Source of the DNA: JAWKWH01 sp963669285 | Lineage (GTDB): Bacteria > Pseudomonadota > Alphaproteobacteria > Rhizobiales > Rhizobiaceae | Direction: 5' to 3' | NCBI GenBank assembly: GCA_963669285.2 | Contig: CAXXSI010000016.1 | Coordinates: forward strand, 62,001 to 126,000 | DNA length: 64,000 nt | Shown here: in pieces, positions 20,609-27,718 of the stretch | How the letters are laid out: each line of letters opens with the position of its first letter | How positions within the stretch are numbered: position 1 is the stretch's first letter | The notes under the pieces: model-generated | The model's input: only the letters and a program-made list of their open reading frames with translations | What the model was told of the DNA's origin: nothing | Databases searched by the model: none | Translations under genes and position numbers: made by a program

Positions 20609-20632
20609 CCGCCGATCACGTGTTGCTGTAGA

Positions 20633-21838
20633 CTAGCCTGCTCGGCGCAACCCGATCAGGCTGCCGTTATCCAGCAAATCGCTCGGGTGGATGACAACAC
20701 TGTCACCCTTCGACAGCCCGGAAATTACTTCGGCGGTGTTGTCGTTCAGATGACCGATTTCAACGATTTGCAAGGCGACCCGGTCGCCTTCGATACGGTA
20801 AACGGCCCACTGGCCGTTGGTCCGGAACAGCGCGGCGATGGGCACTTGCAGCGCCTTCTCCGATTTCCAGATGGCGAGCTTGGCGAATACGCGATAGCCA
20901 TGGCCGAGTAGCGGTTCAGGCTCGGTCAGGTCGAGCACGGCATTCACCCGCTGTTCCTCAATACCGAGGGCCGATACTTTGGTGAATGCCGATGGATCGA
21001 CCCGCCTGACCACAGCCTCGAGATGGCGTTCGCTGCCCCAATCTGTGATCTGGGCCTTCAGGCCCGGCCGGATGCGTACCGCATCTTCGGACAACAAGTC
21101 GACGGCGATTTCCAGATCGCCGGGATTTCCAACCTCGGCCAACGCGGTTCCGGCCGTCACAGCCTGTTCGCTCTTGACCTTGACGGCAAGGACGATGCCG
21201 TCAATCGGCGCGGTAACTTCGACGCAGCAATCGTTGCCGGCAATGTCGAGCACTTCGTCGCCGGGCTGCATCAATCGTGCCTTGGCGCTGTTCAGTTCGG
21301 CCTGCCGCTGGCGGATGCGCGCTTCCGTGCTTTTGACGTAGGCTTCCTGCAGAGCCACTTCGGTTGTGGCCTTTTCCAGCTCCCGTTCGGAAACGATGTT
21401 TGAACCAAAAAGGCGGGATGCCCGCTCGAGCTCGGATTTGGCGAGCGCCAGAGCGGAAAGTGCGCGCTGATGTTCCAATTCGGCCTGTGCCACACCGGAT
21501 CGGGCACCCTCGATTGCGGCCAGCAATTCGGCTTCTGTGCGCTTGTCGATCAGGGGTGGATCAAGAGGGCGAATCGAAGCGACAACGGTCTGGTTGGCCG
21601 TAACCGCATCGCCTTCTTCAAGGGTCGTACGCGCCAGGTGCCCGGCGATCGGGGCTGAAACGGTGTAGATGCTTCTAACCCTTGTCACGCCCTCTTGATC
21701 GATCGTAACCGTCATGGGTTCCTCGACCACGGTTGCGGTATCTACCAGTACCGGCTGTTCGCGGAGCGCCACGTAAAGCCCGGCAGCAACCACCGCTATG
21801 GCGGCCACTATGCCCAGCCATTTGGTGAAGGTTCTCAT
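20633..21838 (-). CDS. HlyD-type periplasmic adaptor of an ABC exporter
   Basis: 401 residues with one N-terminal membrane anchor (VAAIAVVAAGLYVAL), a lipoyl-type barrel beginning SAPIAGHLARTTLEEGDAV, a long coiled-coil hairpin (about residues 105-195, rich in Ala/Glu) and a return beta domain with VTAPIDGIVLAVKVKSEQ. This is the membrane fusion subunit that links a MacB/DevC-type pump to the outer membrane. It starts 4 bp after the permease gene, so the three genes form one operon. No outer membrane factor is encoded here. Confidence 0.85.
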   Translation of the reverse strand: MRTFTKWLGIVAAIAVVAAGLYVALREQPVLVDTATVVEEPMTVTIDQEGVTRVRSIYTVSAPIAGHLARTTLEEGDAVTANQTVVASIRPLDPPLIDKRTEAELLAAIEGARSGVAQAELEHQRALSALALAKSELERASRLFGSNIVSERELEKATTEVALQEAYVKSTEARIRQRQAELNSAKARLMQPGDEVLDIAGNDCCVEVTAPIDGIVLAVKVKSEQAVTAGTALAEVGNPGDLEIAVDLLSEDAVRIRPGLKAQITDWGSERHLEAVVRRVDPSAFTKVSALGIEEQRVNAVLDLTEPEPLLGHGYRVFAKLAIWKSEKALQVPIAALFRTNGQWAVYRIEGDRVALQIVEIGHLNDNTAEVISGLSKGDSVVIHPSDLLDNGSLIGLRRAG

Positions 21839-21842
21839 GACA

Positions 21843-24206
21843 TCACTCCCGTGTTTTCAAAACGCTCACAAGATCGAACTTGTCGATCCGACGGCGCGCG
21901 ATCAGTGCTGAAATTACTCCCGCAACAACCACAACCAGGCTGGCGCGGGCAAACGTTGCCGGTTCGATGACCAGCGGAATTCGAAACAGGTCGCTCTCAA
22001 AGCCCCTGATCACCGACCAGGCAAATCCGAAGCCGAGCAACCAGCCGAGCGGTTGGGCCATTGCGATGATCACGCCCAGTTCGGTCAGCAGCACGCCGGA
22101 AACTTCGCCGCGGGTGAAACCGAGCACCCGCAGGCTCGCCAGTTCGCGGGCGCGTTCCGCCAATTGGATGCGGGCGGAATTGTAGACAACGCCAAATGTG
22201 ATGATGATCGCAAGCACGAGGTAGACCGTCGACATGACCGTTACATTCTGTTCGATGATCTCGCGGAACTTGACCTTGGCAGTGCTCAGCTCTGTGAACG
22301 AGGCGATTGCCGGTGTCAGCTTGACCTTGGCGTAGATGTCCTCGACGCGGTTGGCATCGACCTTGACCCGGGCGCCTGATATGCGCCTGCCGTCGCCGAT
22401 CAGACGGTTGAGCGCCTCCAGATCCATGTAGGCGCCCAGACCGATCAGGCTCTGTACGATCGCGGTCACCGGCGCTTCGACGACACGATTGCCGTGCTGG
22501 AGAAGCTCCAGCCGGACGATATCGCCTGGCTTCAAATTCAGTTTGGTTGCCACCCTTTGCGGAATGAGAAGCCCGGCATCGGGTGGTTTGACAGGTGTCC
22601 CGCTATCGGTGAGCACCTGCGCCAGAATACCTCCGGCGGGCAGCGCCGATATTTCGAGTTCGAGTTTGCGGTGATCGCGGATCATGCGGACCGGGGTGGC
22701 GCGAAACGGCTCGGCGCGCAACACACCGGGAAGTGAGCGAACCTCGGTGATCGCGCCGACAGGTCTTTCACTGGCGAACACAAGCATCGCGTCCTGGCGC
22801 TCGGCCTGGTAAAAAGAGATATCAATCATCTCCTCGATAGAATCGAACATGAACAGCGCGGTGCATAATATGGCGACCGAGAACGATGTTCCCAGCGCTG
22901 TAATCAGCGTTCTGACAGGTCGCCTGATCAGATGCCGCAGCGCCATGGTGGTTGTCTGCGAAAACACATGCACCATCAACCCGGCTTCGCCGAACAGGCT
23001 TCGGTAACGCAACGGCGCCGCAGGCCGCATGGCAACAGCAGGCGGCAGGGTCACGACTGACCAGATCGCATTGGCGGCACCCGCCAACGCCGCTGCCGCG
23101 GTGATGCCACCGGCAAGGGCATACAAATCCGGGCTTTCCCTGAAGATCAGGTAGGGGAATGAGAAGAACTTGCCATACAATTCGGTCAATGCGCGTCCGA
23201 GCCAGGCGCCGGCGACCGAACCGATTGCCAGGCCGATGGCCGCGATGACAAGAACTAGCTTGGCGTAGTGAGCGGCTATGACCGTGTTCGAATAACCGAT
23301 TGCCTTCAGCAGTCCGATTTGTTCGCGTTCCAGCGAAATCAGCCGCGACAGGATCATGTTGACCAGAAATGCAGACACAAACAGGAATATGGGCGGGATG
23401 ACCAACGCCATTGACCTGAGTTCCTGCAGCTCATTGTCCAGGAAAGCATCGCTGATCTGGTCATCGCGCTCGATTGCTCCGCGACCGCCATACGGTTCGA
23501 GCAGGTCATCGATTTCGTCCAGGATCGCCGCCATGTTGGCGTCCGCATCGATGGTGGCGACAAGCGAATTGAAGCCACCTTCCATGTCGAATGTGCCTTC
23601 AAGGGTAGATCGGCGCATGAAGATCACGCCGAAACGGCGTTCGTCGGGGATGATGTCTCCGGGCCCGAGCGCATAGATGAACTCCGGCGACAGCACAATT
23701 CCGGTAACAGTGAGAAGACGGCGCTTGCCGTTGATCAGGGCATGGAATCCATCTCCCGGCTCGAGCGAATGTGCATCAGCGAATTTCTCGACGATGGCGA
23801 CCTCGTGGGATCGGCCTTGAAACGGTAGCCTGCCGCGGCGGATGTAGGGATTGTTGATCGCCGGTTCGCGCAAGTCAGGGATCGAAACGACCGCACCGGA
23901 AGCCGGTTCCCGCATGCCCCGAATATCCAGGATAACAGGCTTGGAAATGCGATATTCCGCGGATTTGATGCCAGGCACAGCTTCGATACGACTGGCGAGG
24001 CGGAGCGGTGCACGTGTTGCAGTGGCAAACAGGTCAGCGAAGTTTTGCCGGGCATAGAAGGTCTCACGGGTTTCTTCCAGCGAGCGGTAGGCACCGACGG
24101 CGAGCACGATGGTCGCGACACCGCAGGCCATAACCAGCGCAACGGCGATAATCTGTGCCCACAAACGGCGAATATCTCGGACAACTTTTCGGTCAAGAAC
24201 GCGCAT
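21843..24206 (-). CDS. ABC transporter permease (FtsX/MacB type)
   Basis: 787 residues. An N-terminal transmembrane helix and a MacB-like periplasmic domain are followed by an FtsX core (about 265-385, FVSAFLVNMILSRLISLEREQIGLLKAIGYS), a second TM/periplasmic unit beginning near 425, and a C-terminal FtsX core (FGVVYNSARIQLAERARELASLRVLGFTRGEVS). The doubled FtsX arrangement is typical of larger LolE/MacB-like exporters that act on periplasmic substrates by mechanotransmission. It lies between the ATPase and adaptor genes with gaps of 3-4 bp. Confidence 0.87.
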   Translation of the reverse strand: MRVLDRKVVRDIRRLWAQIIAVALVMACGVATIVLAVGAYRSLEETRETFYARQNFADLFATATRAPLRLASRIEAVPGIKSAEYRISKPVILDIRGMREPASGAVVSIPDLREPAINNPYIRRGRLPFQGRSHEVAIVEKFADAHSLEPGDGFHALINGKRRLLTVTGIVLSPEFIYALGPGDIIPDERRFGVIFMRRSTLEGTFDMEGGFNSLVATIDADANMAAILDEIDDLLEPYGGRGAIERDDQISDAFLDNELQELRSMALVIPPIFLFVSAFLVNMILSRLISLEREQIGLLKAIGYSNTVIAAHYAKLVLVIAAIGLAIGSVAGAWLGRALTELYGKFFSFPYLIFRESPDLYALAGGITAAAALAGAANAIWSVVTLPPAVAMRPAAPLRYRSLFGEAGLMVHVFSQTTTMALRHLIRRPVRTLITALGTSFSVAILCTALFMFDSIEEMIDISFYQAERQDAMLVFASERPVGAITEVRSLPGVLRAEPFRATPVRMIRDHRKLELEISALPAGGILAQVLTDSGTPVKPPDAGLLIPQRVATKLNLKPGDIVRLELLQHGNRVVEAPVTAIVQSLIGLGAYMDLEALNRLIGDGRRISGARVKVDANRVEDIYAKVKLTPAIASFTELSTAKVKFREIIEQNVTVMSTVYLVLAIIITFGVVYNSARIQLAERARELASLRVLGFTRGEVSGVLLTELGVIIAMAQPLGWLLGFGFAWSVIRGFESDLFRIPLVIEPATFARASLVVVVAGVISALIARRRIDKFDLVSVLKTRE

Positions 24207-24209
24207 CGC

Positions 24210-24941
24210 TTACCAGCTCACTTCCGCCGCCGAAATACGGGTCTCGTTGACCACTTCTTCGCTGATGCGGCCGTCCATGAAGAAAAATACCCTGTGGGCC
24301 ATCCGTTGGATGCCGGCATTGTGGGTAATGATTGCGGTCGTGGTGCCGAGTTCGGTGTTCACTCGCGACAGGGCATCAAGAACGATGATGCCGGTCTTTG
24401 AATCGAGGGCGCCGGTCGGTTCGTCACACAACAGGACCTCGGGTTGCTTTACGATCGCTCTGGCAATGGCCACGCGCTGTTGCTCACCGCCGGATAATTG
24501 AGCCGGGAAATGGTGCATCCGGTCTTCCAGATCGACCATCGCCAGCGCATCTTCGGGCTTCATCGGATTCCTGGCGATCTCGGTCACCAGTGCGACGTTT
24601 TCCCAGGCGGTCAGGCTCGGCACCAGGTTGTAAAACTGGAAAACAAAGCCGACATGGTCGCGCCGGTAGCGGGTGAGCTTGCGTTCGCTGTAGGCGGAGA
24701 GCTTTTCTCCCCGAAAAAAGACCTCACCGTCGGTCGGCGTGTCCAGTCCGCCCATGATATTGAGCAATGTCGATTTTCCGGAGCCTGACGGGCCGAGCAT
24801 GACCGCGAGCTCGCCGGGAAACAGGTCGAGATCGACACCGCGCAAGGCCCAGACGTCCACCGTGCCCGTACGGTACACTTTGGTGACACCACGAGTCGAG
24901 AAGACTGGTTCGGTTGCCGGTTTCATCTTTGCCTCTGCCAT
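24210..24941 (-). CDS. ABC transporter ATP-binding protein (MacB/LolD type)
   Basis: 243 residues with Walker A GPSGSGKST, Q-loop FQFYNLVPSLTAWENV, signature LSGGEQQRVAIARA, Walker B VLLCDEPTGALD and the H-loop ITHNAG. The phrase FNLVPSLTA-ENV is characteristic of the LolD/MacB/FtsE subfamily. First gene of the three-gene exporter operon; its promoter lies in the intergenic region shared with the divergent aldehyde oxidoreductase operon. Confidence 0.9.
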   Translation of the reverse strand: MAEAKMKPATEPVFSTRGVTKVYRTGTVDVWALRGVDLDLFPGELAVMLGPSGSGKSTLLNIMGGLDTPTDGEVFFRGEKLSAYSERKLTRYRRDHVGFVFQFYNLVPSLTAWENVALVTEIARNPMKPEDALAMVDLEDRMHHFPAQLSGGEQQRVAIARAIVKQPEVLLCDEPTGALDSKTGIIVLDALSRVNTELGTTTAIITHNAGIQRMAHRVFFFMDGRISEEVVNETRISAAEVSW

Positions 24942-24959
24942 GACAGGATAATAGGCTGA

Positions 24960-25006
24960 AATGATATCGTTATCTTGATCACCATCAAATACCGCGCGAT
25001 ATCATT
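24960..25006. promoter_or_regulatory. 10-bp perfect inverted repeat in divergent promoter region
   Basis: AATGATATCG (24960-24969) and CGATATCATT (24997-25006) are perfect inverted copies 27 bp apart, with a smaller TTGAT-N4-ATCAA near the centre (24975-24988). It sits 19 bp upstream of the exporter ATPase start and could be a regulator site for that operon or for the divergent one. Confidence 0.4.
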
Positions 25007-25054
25007 AGACCAGTGCGGGCGCAGGCGAGCATGCTTGCCGCGTGAACACAAACT

Positions 25055-25070
25055 TGTTAGTGTACGAATG
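25055..25070. promoter_or_regulatory. Candidate operator (TGTTAG motif, site 1)
   Basis: TGTTAGTGTACGAATG lies 62 bp before the GTG start of the aldehyde oxidoreductase gene. Similar words occur in front of the enamidase gene (36072-36086) and in the gap before the CocE gene (38448-38460), so it may be the binding site of the MarR regulator encoded in this cluster. Confidence 0.3.
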
Positions 25071-25131
25071 AATAACGGAGCTGGCCGACCACCGCTTGTC
25101 GCGCAGAGCCCGAACGACGGAGGCAGCCGGC

Positions 25132-26859
25132 GTGAGACGCTATCTTGAGATTGATCTTGCTGGGCAAGAAATACAAACCAAAGAACTGCACGGCAAGGAT
25201 ATCGCCATTTGCGGGCGCTATTTCATCGCCAAGACGTTGCTGGAGCAGGGCGTTGCAGAAGTCGACCCGCTCGGTCCGGAAAATCCGCTTATATTCTCGG
25301 CCGGCCCTTTCGCCGGAACGAATTTCTCAAATGCCAACCGGTTGAGTGTCGGCTGTAAAAGCCCCCTGACCGGAGGCATCAAGGAAGCCAACTCCGGCGG
25401 CACATTTGCTTTCGCCATGGGCCAATTGGAAATTGCCGGTTTCACTCTGCACGGCGCATCGGACGACTGGGTGATTATCCATATACCGCAGGAAGGCGGT
25501 ATCCGCTTTCTCGACGCCGGCCCCTACATGGGCATGGGCAATTTTGAAACCGCGAAAAAACTGCATGAAAGCTTTGGCGACAAGATATCGATCGCGCTTT
25601 GCGGACCGGTCGGTGAGTATCAGGGACTGCTTGCCGGCATCGCATTTTCCGATACGGACAACCGGCCTTCGCGGCTTGCCGCGCGCGGTGGTGTCGGTGC
25701 GGTGATGGGGTCAAAGAAGGTCAAGGCGATCATCGTCGACAAGCACAAGATGCCGACCCTGCACGACCGCAAGAAGGTCATGACCGCGGTCAAGGAATAT
25801 AACCGCCATCTAAACGAGGGAATGGCGATCCAGGCGTTTAAAACCCATGGAACCGCCATGGTCGCCGACCTGACAAACCGGCTGGGGGCTTTGCCGGTCA
25901 ACAATTTTTCCAGCGGTCAGATCGTTTCCGCCGATGAAGGTCCGCTGAAGATGGGTGGCGACTACATCCGCAAACTTTATCTGGAACGCGGTGGTGAGCC
26001 GTCGCATGCCTGCATGCCGGGCTGCCTGATCATGTGCTCCAATATCTATGTCGACAAAAAGGGCAGGGAAATCGTTTCGCCGTTCGAATATGAAACAATT
26101 GGTCTGCTCGGCACGAATTGCGGTCTGACCGAACCCGATGATCTCGCCTATCTCAATGAAACGGCGAACGACCTTGGAATCGATACGATTGAAGTTGGCG
26201 CCATGATCGCCGTGCTGATGGATGCCGGCCAGGCCAGTTATGGCGACACCAAGTTCATGGCAACCTGTCTGGAGGATATCGGCAAGGGCAATGAGCGCGG
26301 GCGATTGCTGGCGCAGGGCACAGCGCGGGTTGGCGAGCATTTTGGTGTCAAGCGCGTTCCCGTCATCAAGAAACAGGCAATCAGCGCCTATGATCCGCGC
26401 ATCATCGAGGTAACAGGCATTTCGATGATGGTGACGGCACAGGGTGCTGATCATACGACCGGCAACGCGCCTTCCTTCGTCACCGCAGACAAGGATGTTG
26501 AGGCGGTGGCCGCTGAAAGCTATCGCATGCAGGTCACCAGCGCGGTTGCCGATTCGCTCGGGCTTTGCGTGTTCGGCAGGTCGGTAACCGATCCCAACCG
26601 GAAACTGATTGCCGAGGGCATCAACAACGCCCACGACTGTGATGTCGATGAGGATTTCATTGTCGAAATCGGCCGTGAAACGTTGCGATTGGAGGATGAA
26701 TTCAACCGCCAGGCGGGATTCACCGAAGCCGACGACGAACTGCCGGAGTTTTTCCGGCGCGAGGAACTGCCGCCCACCAACAAGACGGCGCGGCTGCATG
26801 CCGATGAAGTCAATGGCCACATGCGCAGCTTTGCGGCCGCGACGGACATTCCAGCTTAG
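25132..26859 (+). CDS. Aldehyde:ferredoxin oxidoreductase family protein (tungsten/molybdenum)
   Basis: 575 residues. The N-terminal AOR_N domain shows NPLIFSAGPFAGTNFSNANRLSVGCKSPLTGG, followed by the all-helical AOR domains. The [4Fe-4S] cysteines are C294, C298 and C302 (CMPGCLIMC) and C479 near the C-terminus (DSLGLCVFG); the classical AOR spacing is CX2CX3C, here CX3CX3C. The family uses a bis-pterin W or Mo centre and ferredoxin to interconvert aldehydes and acids, and is rare in aerobes. I start at the GTG at 25132, which has GGAGG 8 nt upstream; a TTG at 25096 has no such site. First gene of a seven-gene operon with a molybdenum hydroxylase and a ferredoxin-type ring reductase. Substrate unknown. 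Confidence 0.85.
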   Translation: MRRYLEIDLAGQEIQTKELHGKDIAICGRYFIAKTLLEQGVAEVDPLGPENPLIFSAGPFAGTNFSNANRLSVGCKSPLTGGIKEANSGGTFAFAMGQLEIAGFTLHGASDDWVIIHIPQEGGIRFLDAGPYMGMGNFETAKKLHESFGDKISIALCGPVGEYQGLLAGIAFSDTDNRPSRLAARGGVGAVMGSKKVKAIIVDKHKMPTLHDRKKVMTAVKEYNRHLNEGMAIQAFKTHGTAMVADLTNRLGALPVNNFSSGQIVSADEGPLKMGGDYIRKLYLERGGEPSHACMPGCLIMCSNIYVDKKGREIVSPFEYETIGLLGTNCGLTEPDDLAYLNETANDLGIDTIEVGAMIAVLMDAGQASYGDTKFMATCLEDIGKGNERGRLLAQGTARVGEHFGVKRVPVIKKQAISAYDPRIIEVTGISMMVTAQGADHTTGNAPSFVTADKDVEAVAAESYRMQVTSAVADSLGLCVFGRSVTDPNRKLIAEGINNAHDCDVDEDFIVEIGRETLRLEDEFNRQAGFTEADDELPEFFRREELPPTNKTARLHADEVNGHMRSFAAATDIPA

Positions 26860-26869
26860 AGATTAATTC

Positions 26870-27718
26870 ATGGATTATTTCCGCCCAACCGATCTTAAAA
26901 GTGCGCTTGAAGCACTGGTGGACGGCAAGCGGCAAATCCTGGCGGGAGGCACGGACTTCTTCCCCATGCTCGGCGACCGGCCGATTAAAAAACCGATATT
27001 GGACGTTACCGCGCTGGCGGAACTGCACGGTATTCATGACGACGCCGACGCCTGGCGCATTGGCGCGCTTACCACCTGGAGCGATATTGTCGATGCCGAT
27101 CTTCCTGCGGCGTTTGAAGGGCTGAAACTGGCGGCACGCGAAGTTGGTTCTGTGCAAATCCAGAACAGGGCGACCATTGCCGGTAATTTGTGCAACGCCT
27201 CACCGGCCGCCGACGGCGTTCCTCCACTGCTGACGCTTGATGCAGAGATTCAACTGACATCGGCAAGCGGCTCCCGCCAAATGAAACTTGGCGATTTCAT
27301 CGACGGCTACCGCTCGACAGCCCTGGCGCCGGGAGAAATGGTCACCGCGGTGATTGTCCCCAAATCCGCGGCAAGTGGCATTTCATCGTTTCTGAAGCTG
27401 GGCGCACGCAAGTATCTGGTGATCTCGATTGCCATGGTAGCGGTTCGTCTGAAACTTTCAGGTGACGGATTGATTTCCAGCGCAGCAATTGCGGTCGGCG
27501 CATGCTCGGAAGTGGCGCAGCGGCTTGGCGCGCTGGAGGGCAAACTGGCCGGAGTAAACCCGAAACGGGGCTTCGATGGATTGGTCACGGATAATGATCT
27601 GGCAGGATTGGCGCCGATCGACGATGTGCGCGCGACTGCCGGGTATCGCCACGAGGCGGCAGCGCGGCTGATTGAGCGCGCGTTGCACGCCTGTATTGAA
27701 AAGGCTGGTGTTACATGA
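26870..27718 (+). CDS. Molybdenum hydroxylase FAD subunit (CoxM/XdhB-like)
   Basis: 282 residues of the FAD_binding_5 plus CO_deh_flav_C type. The FAD motifs ILAGGTDFFPML and TIAGNLCNASPAADGVPPLLTL are both present. It passes electrons from the 2Fe-2S clusters of the partner subunit to an acceptor. It follows the AOR gene by 10 bp and overlaps the next gene as ATGA, so the hydroxylase is a two-gene enzyme with a separate flavin subunit. Confidence 0.9.
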   Translation: MDYFRPTDLKSALEALVDGKRQILAGGTDFFPMLGDRPIKKPILDVTALAELHGIHDDADAWRIGALTTWSDIVDADLPAAFEGLKLAAREVGSVQIQNRATIAGNLCNASPAADGVPPLLTLDAEIQLTSASGSRQMKLGDFIDGYRSTALAPGEMVTAVIVPKSAASGISSFLKLGARKYLVISIAMVAVRLKLSGDGLISSAAIAVGACSEVAQRLGALEGKLAGVNPKRGFDGLVTDNDLAGLAPIDDVRATAGYRHEAAARLIERALHACIEKAGVT

